From: Crotophaga sulcirostris
Lineage: Eukaryota; Chordata; Aves; Cuculiformes; Crotophagidae
Assembly (NCBI GenBank): GCA_013397455.1
Contig: VYZB01000125.1
Coordinates: forward strand, 1,317,900-1,381,899
DNA length: 64,000 nucleotides
Reading direction: 5' to 3'
The position numbers and the translations under genes were made by a program. This document shows positions 52,180-64,000 of this stretch, in pieces; positions within the stretch are counted from its first letter, which is position 1; every line of letters starts with the position of its first letter. Under the pieces are notes generated by a model. The model had not been told where the DNA came from. It did no database searches and saw nothing but the letters and a program-made list of their open reading frames with translations.

Positions 52180-52480
52180 AACATGCTAAAAAAATCCAAT
52201 ACCTACAAGTAAATGTAATGCATTTCCTCAGGAAAAAATTAAGAGATGAAATTTAGGTAATTATTCAATTAACAAATGTTATGTATACAAGAGAATCTGA
52301 TTTATGGGCAGCTGTTTACACAAGCAACTGCTTTAATTTGACAATGTGCTCCTGGCTTCTCCCCAGACTTTGCTGTTTAATTAAAGTTAAACAGTTCAAT
52401 ACCCATTTAGCCTACCAACATATGGAGAATTTAACTAATACTGGAGAGGGAGGAGAACTCTATTCATTTTTAATTGTAGT
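52180..52480. promoter_or_regulatory. Candidate conserved non-coding element
   Basis: Non-repetitive block with 'ggtaattattcaattaac' near 52256 (three ATTA/TAAT cores), 'gggcagctgtttacacaa' near 52306 (an E-box CAGCTG overlapping a forkhead-like GTTTACA) and 'tgtttaattaaagttaaac' near 52374, a near-palindromic 'gtttaattaaa'. The clustering of homeodomain, bHLH and forkhead-type sites is the only evidence. Confidence 0.25.
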
Positions 52481-53501
52481 ATAATAACATAAAGGAGGTC
52501 ACAGAAGTGCAAACCTGTGAGGTGAACTGATTTAACACTAATAATATGCTTGGGGTCTCAAAAATATAGTAGTATCAACTTTGCTCTCACAATTTGTGTC
52601 TAACCCTCTCCCTTCCTTCTATCCTCATAGGTGCCCTCCACCTCCTGATGACTTATTTCTTCTTTTAGGTGACAAATGCCTTTACTTGCCCTCCAGCTTT
52701 AAGGTCTGTAGGGAATATTCAGAATCTGTCTTAAAGCTTTTCCCTGATCACATAAGAATCAGAAACTTAGTTTTCCCCTCCCTCAAATGAGATTCCCATG
52801 CAATGATTTCAGCACATGTGTTCTGAGAAAGTCACTGAAGCTGAGAAATGGTGACAAGCTGCACAGCTGGCTGTAAGACAGAATATCAGTATGCATCTGT
52901 GAGTGTATTGGATTGGATCCTTTAAAGGCTTTAAAAGGATAGTTGCTTAGTGTAGAAGACTCTAGAGGCTGCTTACAGTCACCACATAATACAACAAGAA
53001 ACCTTTCCCAGGGCTGGGAAAAAAAGATACAGGAAGGAAATATATTAAAACAGCATTAAAGATAGAAATGTTTGTGCACACCTTCTGGGATGAGGGTTTT
53101 CAGGGCTTGCCCAATGTTGCTCAAAGAGTCAATGGCAGATCCATTCAACCATCTACTAAAAAGAGAAAGAAATTGATGCTTCAAGGCTAGATCTGGTCTG
53201 GAATTTAATTTTCAAAGTATCTGTGTTGTGGAGTCTGGTTTGTTACCACAAGGGACAGTAAGGTGCAAGTTAGAATGTTAAAATATACCTGTGTTTCACC
53301 AGGAAATTATTACCCATTTAGAGTCTAAATTTGTCCTGAACACTGACATATTACAAATTAATTAATAGAAAATTAATAACAAGCCTGCTAGCTATATAGT
53401 AAGCCCATTCTTCTGTATCACAGTGTCAAAGACACTCAACATCGATGGAAGAAGGCAGAAATCCTGTGATTGAGAAGCTATGTCTGCATTTTGCTTTTTG
53501 A

Positions 53502-53660
53502 GAGACACAACTAACACCCTGTGGAAGAAGGCATGTGAGCAAGATGAGCTGGGTAGACGCCTCGCGCCCCTCGCGGCAGTTGCTCCTCCACCCTGTGCCC
53601 CCAACAGAGCTGTACCACTTGACATGCTGCAGGCTGCAACAATCCCTGACCACAGTGCCA
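53502..53660 (+). other. Possible small exon with CpG cluster, unrecognised
   Basis: A T-rich 'tgcattttgctttttgagag' could serve as a weak acceptor ending near 53501 or 53504, and 'gtgccagtaagtt' gives a good donor with GT at 53661. Between them one plus frame is open and encodes a peptide beginning DTTNTLWKKACEQDELGRRL, followed by an alanine/proline-rich part. Five CpGs fall within 53558-53575, which is striking in this CpG-poor window. Other frames on both strands are also open, as expected of a GC-rich patch, and I recognise no protein family. It could equally be a small GC-rich island of unknown origin. Confidence 0.15.
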
Positions 53661-55699
53661 GTAAGTTGTTATTATTTCCCTTCGTGCAGAGCCCTGGCTG
53701 ATGGAGAAAGACTTTTCTGCACACAGATAGAGAATATAATCTAAAGAGCAAAACCAGGTCTCCACTGAGGCACAGTCTATAATTTGTGTTACAGATGAAC
53801 TATATATTCTACAATATCTCATCAGCAATGCCTAAACAGGGAACTGCCATTTCTGCTTAAATGATAATAAACAGTTAAGCTGTGACTGGCCAGTCAACTG
53901 CATTCTCAACAAAACAACCCCAATGTTGCAAAGCAGTGTTTCGAAGATGCCTGCAACTGCTGCATCCGAGTGTCTGAAACATCTGACAACATGTAATGAA
54001 AATATTTACCAGGTGGGTCCAATTTCTGCCAGAAGTAAAAGCTATTAGATCTTGTAGAAAAAGTAATTTAGAATTTAGAATTAATTCTTTGTACTAAGTC
54101 AACTTAAAGAAAAAAGGGTCTGCCTTTGTGAAAACAGGCTGATATCCTGAGTACCTGGCATGACCTACCATCATCATATCTGTGGCCCGCTCACACAGCA
54201 TCTGGCATTTCTACCAAAGGCCTCTAAAAAGTATCCCCTTTTCCAAGAGTAAAGGAGAAAACAAAGCCTTCTCACAATCAAAGAGTACCTCTCCTGCATG
54301 GAGCTAACAGTATCCTGATAGCTGTGGCTCTGCTGCTAAGGCTTACAACCTTTCTCAGCCAAAGTGCTAATTGTAAGACCTTTCGCTTGCACAGGAGCTT
54401 TTGGAAGTGATACTCAGGGCAGTACAAGGAACCACAGCCACAAAAGGGACTTTGTGTACAGAGGACTCTGGTTCCCTTGAGCCCCAGGATTAACACGTGT
54501 CACTACTCCTATAAGATGGAGAAACTGGAGAGTAAGTGAAGCATGGTACAATTTGACCTGCATCCTGCTGGACCACCTTTCCAGCTGCAGCGTAACCTGA
54601 AGGGATTCCACGCTGTGCTTACAAACAGCTGTCAATGTGACTGTAGTGCACACAGTCTTGCACAAATTCAATCCAAAGCCATTGCATGAACAAGGAATTA
54701 GGCCCCTGGCACTAATGCCAGGCATCCTCTCCTTCCCTTACCAATAATGGGCTGCATGATGAGCAACAGCACCAGATCACACCCTGAGGACTTACACTAC
54801 CGATGGCGGGCAGTTTTGCTCCTAAAAGCAGGCTGAGACTTGAATGGTTTTGCAATGCAGATTTTACCAATACTTCTGACACTGCATTAGGAGATAGTTT
54901 TCCAGATTCCTACCAAAAGTTTGCATATTCTGAGTTTCTTTCTGTGTCAAGATTTTCCCCTGTAATAAAGGTGGAATCAGTTTCTGTGCAGCAGCTGACA
55001 ACGAATAACAGAAAGATACTTTAAAACCCTTCACAATCATCCACCTATCCCAAATACCTCTCCAAGTTTGATTTAGCACTAATCCAGAATGTCCACCTGA
55101 GATGCTCTCCTCCATAGCCTCAGTGCTGCATCAAACCCATCTTTCCTGTACTAAGAACAAAATCCTTCCCTTGGGTTTCACAGAGCGGCAATAAATAAAA
55201 GATTTCTTTTCCAAGAAGATTGTAGACGTGCTCTCTTCCTGCTATTTGCTGTCACGTCCAGTTGCACTAAACATTGACACACAGTTGAGGTATAAAATTG
55301 CACTTCAGTTTTAAAGACCAAGAGGAATATATCACCCATTCTCAGTTTTGTAATTTCTTTTGCATTTGATATATTCACAAAAATAAGTGAACCTTGTTTT
55401 ATGTCATTCTGTCCTAGTAAGAAAAAAGCCTTACTATTTTCAAAACATCAGTAGGGGGTGGATCTGTTTGGCAAACAAAGAGATCACACTGGACAGACTT
55501 TCTCTTTTGGTGCTGAATGTCCATTCAACCACGATATAAATCGAATTTTCTTCTTCCCCACTTAATTCTAGAACCTGGTTGTGTCACTGGTACTCGTACC
55601 CACAGAGTGACATCATGAACTTACAATTTTCAGAAAGAAGAAAGGGGAAGAATAAGAGAAAAAAAAGCCAATGGGTATCAAGACATGACAAGATTATGG

Positions 55700-55785
55700 A
55701 TCTTTCAGAGTCATGCAGGAAAATCATGGCAGAACCAAGGACCAAATCCAGTTTTGAATGCATAGCACTAACTGCAAAAGGAGTC
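55700..55785 (+). repeat. MIR-like SINE fragment, 3' half
   Basis: 'agagtcatgcaggaaaatca', 'tggcagaaccaaggaccaaa' and 'tccagttttgaatgcatagc' follow the order of the MIR region after the core (a 'ggcagagccaggac' block, then a 'cccagg' block, then a 'gtgctctttcc'-like end). It is diverged but keeps its order. It is followed within about 90 bases by a fragment that resembles the earlier half of the same family. Confidence 0.45.
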
Positions 55786-55871
55786 TTATTTCTGATAAGA
55801 ATAAAAGTATTCTGAAGTTATGCTGCAGAGAATAAAAATTCATTCTGGTTCCATTTTTACAAAGTAGGGTA

Positions 55872-55985
55872 AGTGTAATTATCTCTACCACACAGATCAA
55901 GGTGCAAGATGAAGCATTAAGCACTGAAGCGCCTTGTTCAAGGTCAGACAGCAGGCCTGTAGTCACTCTTTTCCATCTACTTTTC
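55872..55985 (+). repeat. MIR-like SINE fragment, middle and core
   Basis: 'gtgtaattatctctaccaca', 'cagatcaaggtgcaagatga' and 'gcgccttgttcaaggtcaga' with 'cagcagg' match the MIR consensus order by eye ('attattatccccattttaca', 'gatgaggaaactgaggc', 'gacttgcccaaggtcacaca', 'gc'). This is the clearest MIR-like match in the window. It is an old tRNA-derived SINE with no function evident here. Confidence 0.55.
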
Positions 55986-58900
55986 AATCCATTGGGACTC
56001 TTTTGAATCCAACTCATTTGAAATTCAAAGCTCACAGAGTATCATTTAATAATCCCACAAAGCACTTTGTTTCAACTGAGAACAAAGGTTTCAGATGTAC
56101 TTGCATTTGCTATGAATAAATTCTTAATGTCAAATTTCTTAAATAAATATCATCTTAACTAATATTCTTAGTAAGTGAAAATTTAACCTGACACTCAGCT
56201 CAAATACTCTGGTTTTAAATTTCCCCACTGCTACATCTTCAAAAAAGAGAACGTTCTGTTTGAATTTCTAAATGACTTGTGTCCTATATGTGATTAACTA
56301 TAATGAAATTTATTTACTTTGAATTATGTGTGGCAGACACTAGACCAGCAGACTCACTGGGCCATGAAGTTAAGATATAAATAAAAGCAAATTTTACCTC
56401 ATGACAATGGAGCCAGTATGTGAGCCTGTGGTTCTTCTGCAGAAAATTAAAATAATATATCAGTGAAAATGCATAGCTTTATAAGTAAGGGGTTCATTCT
56501 GGCCATACTCCAAACTCTCTGGTCAAGTCAGTGCAGATCCTGAAACTATATAACCATATTACCATAGCTCTATGCTTGACCTGACAGGTCCTGCTGAGAA
56601 ATGGAGATTATTATCTGCAAAGAAGGAAGGTAACATTGCTTTTTCATGGCAGCACAGATCACATCGGCCCACCAGGAGTTTAGAAAAGGAGTTTGCAACT
56701 GACTACACTATGTGGATGTATTTTATATTTTTAAGTACAGTACAACAGGAGCCCTGTCTTATCTCTAGATAAGTAATGATAATATTTCTCTAACAAAAAA
56801 AAATAATCAGAGTTTCAACTTAGATAGCATCATTACAGCTGTACTAGTTCACACCAGTTTAGGATGTTGTCTGGAGAACTGAAGTCAGAATGACAGTCAG
56901 TGCATATCAGTAAGGGCTCAAGTCTCTAGTCCCAGAATCTACAAACAGTCTGCATCCAGGGGCTTCTCAGCCAGGATGCAAGAGGCTCAATGCGAGGTGC
57001 ATCAGACTTACTGTACAAGCACTGCAGAACTAGCAGTATGTGTCCAAAGCTTTGCAACCCTAAAAAACTCTGGGTTCCTGCTCAGACATGCATTACAAAA
57101 GTAAAAATCAGGCTACCACTTCTGAAACAGTCTAAAAGAGAAGGAAGGCTTGGGAAGGAGAGATGATAGATGGTATTGAAACTGCTGAGACAGTCGGAGA
57201 CAAGGGACAAGATTTAGGGGTTATAAAGCCATCAGACCTAAGCCTGAAAGCACATCTGTTTTTCCAACTATGTTGTGTCGGTTTCACCCAGTTAATGATA
57301 GTACCTTTTCCTGCAGACCTGCCTAGCATTAAAACAAGCAAAGCTATGCAGATATTTGTTAAGGGGAGGCTGATTTCTTAGCTAGTGTCAAGTGCAATGG
57401 CACAATCCAAATAAATCTACTGGCAAACCTTTGTAGTTATTTATTCATTCAAGTACTGAAAGAACAATCATTTCCAGCAGGGTAGCTCAAATGGGCAAAC
57501 ATGACAAAGCTGAGTGGTAACACAGTGCAAAGGAATCATCAAAGATTTACTCCCCTGATTTATGATAAACTCAACCATTAGAAATCTTCCGTCTCAGTGC
57601 TTTCATGTACAACCACACATTAAGCACAAAAAAACAGATTATAAAAGAAATACATTGCAGAAGACTTATTTTTCTCTCTCAGGCACCATCTTATTTTAAA
57701 AGACATCTTTGCAGATGCATAGAATCATGCTTTTGTTTGAACTAGAAGAGGCCTCACTTCAGGGGGTGCCGTCAAGCTGCTATTTCTACATTTAGAAATA
57801 TGTCATTTGTTATAAGGATGATTCAGATTTGACTAATTCTACTTTATTGCCTTAAATCTTCCTATGGCTATACACATCTGAGCACATTTTTCTAGCCTAT
57901 TCCTCCACCATTAGAGTCAGACAGTTTCACTGTTACCTTCAATGGCCACAGGATGAGGGTTAGTACTAAGATTTAAAGCATCTACACACTTTTAATTAAC
58001 AGCAGCACAATGCCAAGATACAAGGCTGCAACATTTTCTTCTTATTCCTAATTAATAATTTTTTATTTTACTTTTCTTTTTAATTCTATGCCATTTTGGG
58101 ATCAGTCTAACAAGTCCTGAACATGTTCAATGCCTGGAAGTTATACTACTGATCACAAAAGGTTTTCAGTCCTTTAAATTACTTGATGTTGGTTTCTCAA
58201 AATTTTGGTATCAAGGGATTTTTTTAAGCCCTTTTAATACTGACTTATTTACATAAACTAGATTCATTCATACTTAGGACAAAGCAACTAAATTTCACTC
58301 TCCACACTGTAAGGGCTTCATGCTAGGTATCTGAGGCTCTACCTAGGCAATGTCTCAAACACAGAGTAAGTCTCATTTACACATCTCAACTTACAAAATA
58401 CTTCAAACAAAACTGTAACAGAAGGCAGGTAAGATTTGTCTGTTCCACTCACATTTTGATATAGTGAAAATGGAAGAATAACATGAGTAAAATGAAAAAG
58501 AAGTGATTTTTCCTATGTAAATAAATTTTGTGTCACACTTGATGGCTTCCGTGAACAACAGATGTTCATAATATTGTGAGTCTGAGAAGAAATTTCTTTT
58601 TAGCTACCTGCAAATGAGGTCAATTTCTTTCTTATGTGTTTTTTTGACAGGCTAATATTCATTCTCAGCTTATGTGAAAGCTATGGATGTATAGTTTGTC
58701 AAAAGTCCTGATTTTTCACGTTTCTCACAAGCTAAACTGAACCATCTGGGAAGACACCTTCCATTCCTTCCCAGCCTAGCCATTGGCCCTGCATTAGTCC
58801 ACTAAATTACATAGGTAAGTGAACATCTCCTGTCTGGACAGTTACAACCATGGTGCTGATGTGGGAAATACCCTAATCTGCGTCAAAGGCAACTTTCTGC

Positions 58901-59489
58901 CTCTGCACCAGAGAGGGATCTGAGTCAAATATACATGTGACTGGTGAACATGCTCCTCAAGTCTTACTCACACCTGTGCCTGTTTACAAAACAGCTCTGA
59001 CACACTATTGAAAAGAACTGATTTCTCCCTGCTCTGTACATACATCAGATATTTTCGTTTACTTCTAGATGCATCATTCTGTAGTCAATGCCGAGGTCAC
59101 ATTAGCAATTCTAGTTTTCTTCCTCAGCTTGAGATACAAGGTTTTTTACAGCAGCTCATCTTCTGCCTTTTCCAGCTCTTCCAATATCATCAAATCTTCA
59201 TTTACCTACCTTTTCTTTATATACGTGAAATAAAAGACAGACACATACACAAACCTACTGCTGTCAACAATTATGACTACTGCAAACACAATTTGTTTGG
59301 TACAATATATCCTACAAACATTTTACAGTTTATAAATTCCCTTTAGTTGATTCTCTGAAGTTTTGTCAATACAAACTGACAAGTCAGCTTAGGGGCTTTA
59401 TTAAACCATTACGTTTTCACCTTTCTCCAGAATATCCTTCCTCTCTTCTGTTCTAATAGAAACATAACAGAACTTCATAAAATACTTGC

Positions 59490-59700
59490 TCAATGCTATT
59501 TACTATTACAGCTAAAAGGTACCAAAGCAACAGTTATCCCCTGTTGTGCCTTTTAATGTAATACTTAACTCCATGCACTGCAGCGATGCTATTTGTTTTG
59601 TGCACTACTGTTTCAATGAAAGTGGAAATTGATAATCAAACTCTTAGCAGCATTCTCTCAGATTTACACAATTACCTACATCAAACCTCCTTGAAAATTA
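59490..59700. promoter_or_regulatory. Candidate conserved non-coding element
   Basis: Non-repetitive block including 'gttgtgccttttaatgtaat', 'ggaaattgataatcaaactc' and 'cacaattacctac' near its end, giving several TAAT/ATTA-type cores. It has no open frame and no mobile-element similarity. The call rests on texture only. Confidence 0.18.
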
Positions 59701-61559
59701 TAGCCTAAATAAGTTCTGACTTTTTTTTTTTTACTTCCTTTAGGAATGGTAGCTGCTATCTAAAGGGTTGCAAAAGGTTTTCAAGCAAAGATGACACCGA
59801 TGCTACACACAATCTAAGTTTTACCAATAGGTACACAGCAAGACCACAGAACGTTTTGGAGCACACAAATCTTTTCTGACAGCTCAGCCTCCAGGGAGTA
59901 TTTCTGCTGTAAAACCTTATTTTAATCAGGCAGTAAAAGAGACAATAGATTCCCCTGCTGCTCAGCTAAGCTTTCCCTCCCACCACCTTACACAACCTGC
60001 ACAATAGCTCCATTACTTCTGTTGCTAAATTCTTGCTCTGTCAATAAAAACACCGCATACAGCAGTGGCACGTAGTGACTGTAGCCACAACAACAGCAGA
60101 TGCATGGGACATTGTCCTGTACAGACACACTTCTGCTGCCAAACCAGTGGTCCTGCTGCTATCCCACCAGCCAGTTCTCTCATCGACCACAAAAGGAACA
60201 TCATCCAGTAAAGACTGAGACCAGGCAGTGCAGTAAAATAGTCAAAAATAGTCAGGTTCAGGGTTTTTAAGTACAAAAGTATGACTTTCAATTAATCCAT
60301 TCATCACAAGTAAGTTTCAAAATAGAAGTTTCCATTAATAATATAGACAGAAGAATCTGTTTAGAGAGGAAAGAAAGAAATGTTCTACAAGATAAATGGG
60401 TGTCCCTTTGATATAAAGCTTGCCCTACCTTACCTGTATTGGTCAAAAAAAAGTACATTGGTTTCAGATCAAATCTTCAAAGCTACTAAACATGTAAAAA
60501 AATATCACCAGCTCTTCCAGTTCTGGCACCTTAGATAACCTTGTTGCTTTTACTCCTTGGTATTGTTACACACAAACCATACTATAAATTTATTTTGTAG
60601 CGTTAATAAATTATCATTTTTCTATGCCACCCTCTTCCAAACAGTATATGTGTGTTCTATGTGCCGGAGACATATAAAGGTCCCTAAGGCAGCAAAAGAC
60701 TATTTTGATGTCTTTGAATATTATGGATGGGGCCCAGTGGGAGGCTTATTGCAGACAAGAGAAATAAGATGCCAAGCATTAAAGACACCCCTGAGATGGC
60801 CAGGTCTCAGCTGCTGCAGAAAGTAATGATGACAATGATGACAATACTGATGCTTGTCAACTACAGTCTGCAAGCCTGCACAACATAAAAACATGCCAAC
60901 AGGAAAATGACGTATTGAGCTAAAAAAGCCTGCTACTCTTCAAGTGGAGAATGCAAAACAAGTAGAAGTTTTTACTAGCAATTATACAAGAACGTTACTA
61001 ATCATTTTGCTAGGTGCCTTTTGCTTCTGCTTCACCTAAGGAAACATCCCACTAAACTTTCTTTTTCCTAGTTTAGTACATCCCTTCAGTGAGCTTACAA
61101 GACTGGTAGTTTTAAGGAGATACAGTCATCTCTTAGTCTGTGCAAGAGGAAGATATAACCAGCTGGATGCCACAGAGTGCTCAGAGTATTTTGAAACTAA
61201 TTGCATGCTGCCTTTTTATTATTATTATTGAAGGGGATTTTTCAAAAGCTTCAGATAGTGTGTTTCTTTTATCAAGATGCCAAAAAATTTGCAATGCTTT
61301 TCTGTGAACTTCTACCTTTTTGATCAAAAGACATCTTACCATCTGGGAAAAAAATCAGGTTCCCACTCCTATTTGAAATATTAAAATAAAATGCAGGGAC
61401 TGGAATTTCAGCTAAACACTGCCTCACTGATGGAGATGAAGATACTTCACCTGAGAACATGGGCCAATAATCATAACTTCATTTATTTACATTTATTTTC
61501 TATACATTCTGTTAGATTTCTATGGCAGAAATTCCCGTTTTCTGCCAAATATTGAACAT

Positions 61560-61722
61560 TCCACATGTATCAGCCTCAGCACACCAGTGGAGGAGCAGGA
61601 CTTGGATGAACTTTGAAAGAATTGACTTCTGCTGTGCCTGGCAGCCTCACTGAGGTGTAGACTTGATGATCCTTTTGGGTCCCTTCAAACTCTGGTGATT
61701 CTATGAATCTATGACCCTATGC
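61560..61722 (+). mobile_element. CR1: CR1 LINE, 3' end fragment
   Basis: Plus-strand CR1 3' UTR. The end is clear: 'gtagacttgatgatcctttt' then 'gggtcccttcaaactctggt' and the terminal repeats 'gattctatgaatctatgacc'. These terminal octamer-like repeats are the hallmark of the CR1 3' end. The upstream part (from about 61560) is more diverged and its start uncertain. The 'ccttttgggtcccttcaa' variant differs from the other CR1 ends here, suggesting a different subfamily. It has no coding capacity. Confidence 0.82.
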
Positions 61723-64000
61723 ATATCACCAAGGCAGGCCTCAGGAAGGAAGACGTTAATAAATCTTGAAACTCTACCCATATTGAACTAACAAGCCATT
61801 TTGCCCTTTACCTTATGGAAATAGGATTTAGCGCTCAGTCTCCCAGCTTGCAGCATTTTCAAGGAGCCCAACACACCAAATGAAGAATCTAGAGAGCTGA
61901 AAATACATTCTTATGATTGAGTTGAAAGAAAACTTTTCACAGTCTCCCCTCACAAGCTACCCAATTCCCACCCTCAGTAAAGATCCTACATTACTGAGAG
62001 CTACCCTGGGCTCTCCAGCAAGGGATGAGGTCTGACCTTCCCTATCACACTCATGTTGTTAAAGTAAACAGACCATCCTTTTGCTTCCTAGTCATGAGGA
62101 TGGGATTTAGGCAGACTTTGATGCTGTTGTTGCAAGAGGAGGAGCAGCAGCCCAGGTGTGCAGCTAGAGCACACAGGCAGGTCATTTCAACACAGCTGTC
62201 TGCACAATGCACAAAGCTGGAGGGAGCAGCATCTCAATTGCTCTTCCATTCTCTGCTTGGTGAGTGCGCTTTGCTTTTCATTTCAGCTGTGCCAAGCAGG
62301 CACACTTGGCTAGCTATGCCAAATGAGCAGACAAACAGTAACACACTAAGCTGTTTATTGTGCTGCATTTGATCACGAGCTTATACCAATAATCATTTCT
62401 TGGCTGCAAAAGGAGCAGCACTGATAAACCAGGCTCTCTCAAATGAAAGAGCTGTTGCTGGAAAAAGCGGGCAAGGGGAGTTTGTTAGGAGGCCTTTCAC
62501 AGTGCCCTAATCCCTAGGAATGTTCATTAGTCTGAGCCACAGGAGGACTCTGTCTTGTTCCACCTGCTCTGCTGAACATTAGGTGTTCACACAAGTTGCG
62601 TCTAACTTGAGAGTAAAAGATACTCTCCCACTATTATAACTGGCAGAATGCACATTTCTCTGGTAAGTTCACATGCCCAAATTATCATAATAATAAAACA
62701 ACAGTTTTAATCTCACAAGTTTATAGTTCCTGCAGATTTTCTGGTTGGATACAATATCCCATAGATGCATTTCTCCCAGCTATTTTCTGCAGATGTCCTC
62801 AAAGTTGTCTGTGGACTGTGGCTGCAGTACAGATCTGAAGTGGTTGTGCGATACACACAGGCCGTGCTCCCAATGCACAGCTCACATCTCTCATTTCTGC
62901 TCTCCGAAGCCATGTTCACTGCAGCATCCAGCAGCTCATGTCCTTACCCAGTGAGTGGGACTCTGCCACTGTACTTTACACTGAACATTTATCAACCACA
63001 GCAGTAGCAGGCATTAGAAGTCAACATTAAATAAATCACATCTTCAGAAAGGAAAGAAAAGAAGCATCCGTTGCATTTTTAAACTTTCCATAATCCCAAA
63101 TAAATATTCCAGTTAATGAATCTGTCTGTGTTAACAGAAAGATGCCAGGCTTGCTAGGATATATGTATCTATGTTTTAAGGTTACAATTCATTATTGTTT
63201 TGGCTTTGTATTTCTCTCTGTTCTCCCAGGCAACTAGTTTTGAAAGATACGTATTTTCAAGTTGTTCTTTTCTGCTAAAAAAAACCCCAATCTGTTTCAC
63301 AATACAATTCCACAGCGTTTTGATGTAGCTTTTGTGATTCTTTGTTCTCACTTCACAATTTTCATTTGCCATGAAAACAAGACAGTAAGACACTTCCAAA
63401 TTTAACATGTACATAGACATGTGTGTGTTGTTTATCTTTACATAATCTCATCATCTTGATTTTGCTTTGACTAAAACAAACCACTTATCCACTTTTCATT
63501 CCAAGAAAACGTAAGCTTATTAATGAGGATGCAGTGCTCACAGTGGAATACAGCCCGAAGCATCAGTGGGCAAGAAAAAGACCCATCCTTTAGAAGAAGG
63601 AAATCATCAGACTTCAGGAATATTCATACAGCATTTACATGCATGTGTGTCTTCCTTTTGCAACTGACTGCTGTACAAAATCTATCTAAAATCAGAAGGT
63701 TCAGTGTTACAATTTCTTCTTGCTACAAGAAAATGCATTGAAGAAAATGATGACTATTATCATAACACTATGAAACCTGATAAAAATGCATGTATCTAAT
63801 ATTATTGGAAATTCTATGTTCTTGTAAAATACTCTCCCCATTTTTACTTGACATTATTTCATATTGATGGATAAATTGAGAGATTCTTCAGTTCTTAGGA
63901 ATATTAAAGCCTAGGCAGAAAATGAATATGTAAGGTGAAACTGAATGTACTGTTTTGTTCCTAGCAGGGGATCCACTAGATCACACTGTGTTTATTTGTC
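61723..64000. other. No gene seen
   Basis: Unique AT-rich sequence to the right edge. The longest open frame (62025-62372, plus) has no recognised motif. Overlapping frames at 62713-63007 occur on both strands and are not supported as coding. I recognise no mobile element or RNA gene. Confidence 0.5.

Larger units (their letters stand above)
50196..61559. other. No gene seen; unique AT-rich sequence with old repeats
   Basis: No gene can be supported over 11.4 kb. Listed separately are an ancient repeat fragment (51915-51965), a conserved-element candidate (52180-52480), a possible small exon with a CpG cluster (53502-53660), MIR-like fragments (55700-55785 and 55872-55985), and another conserved-looking block (59490-59700). 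A T12 run lies at 59721-59732, and a 9-bp tandem repeat 'aatgatgac' at 60825-60842 continues partially to 60845. Remaining open frames lack motifs or splice support. Confidence 0.5.

Noticed and set aside
57715..57765. 'catagaatcatgcttttgtt' followed by 'tgaactagaagaggcct', resembling a CR1 3' end on the minus strand
   Set aside because: Too short and diverged to separate from chance; there is no second landmark.
60645..60826. Possible exon after 'cctcttccaaacag' with a cysteine pair
   Set aside because: The single CSMC pair is not enough for a zinc-binding domain, no good donor follows, and the frame is short.
1..64000. CRISPR arrays, operons, phage or plasmid genes, rRNA and tRNA genes
   Set aside because: No regular spaced repeats, no tandem coding genes and no tRNA-like or rRNA-like sequence were recognised; the window is vertebrate nuclear DNA.
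1..64000. Endogenous retrovirus or LTR element
   Set aside because: I saw no paired long terminal repeats and no gag, pol or env-like frames. The only reverse transcriptase sequences are of CR1 LINE type.

Overview
This window looks like non-coding nuclear DNA from a bird. It is AT-rich and has no sustained coding gene, no operon-like packing, and no rRNA or tRNA gene that I could recognise. The lineage call rests on its mobile elements. CR1 LINEs, the dominant avian retrotransposons, are present on both strands and at different ages. They carry typical avian 3' ends (a variant of 'gttggactcgatgatctt' followed by 'ccaacc' and a short octamer-like tail) and recognisable pieces of the CR1 ORF2 protein. 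The stretch is best read as an intergenic region or large intron. No host gene can be named from it.

Layout. Bases 1-192 are the 3' end of a plus-strand CR1 that enters from the left. Bases about 3406-4153 are a plus-strand CR1 ORF2 fragment covering the endonuclease domain; it is frameshifted, and its end has been turned round by a small inversion between 18-bp inverted repeats. About 15600-16960 is a much older CR1/L3-like relic on the minus strand. About 28339-28426 is a short minus-strand CR1 3' end. About 44055-45545 is the best CR1 copy, a minus-strand, 5'-truncated element that keeps reverse transcriptase and the 3' end but has a stop, frameshifts and a damaged catalytic motif. About 49880-50195 is another old minus-strand CR1 relic, and about 61560-61722 is a plus-strand CR1 3' end. 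Two regions resemble MIR-type ancient SINEs (31860-31945 and 55700-55985). Three places share a palindromic-core ancient repeat (near 18487, 38531 and 51925).

The rest is unique-looking AT-rich sequence with A-rich or T-rich tracts and small microsatellites. Several blocks have the look of conserved non-coding elements (even composition, homeodomain-type TAATTA cores, an octamer site, small palindromes). The best candidates are 45880-46330, 2262-2390, 26470-26760, 32150-32350, 34760-34850, 52180-52480 and 59490-59700. Three places have splice-site-like signals beside short open frames and might be exons of an unrecognised gene or transcript: 17518-17864 (minus), 36965-37474 (minus) and 53502-53660 (plus). 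All three are weak.

I did not find a new biological system. The most concrete unusual structure is the inverted-repeat-flanked microinversion inside the CR1 endonuclease fragment. The conserved-element candidates and the three possible exons need comparative alignment or RNA data to decide.
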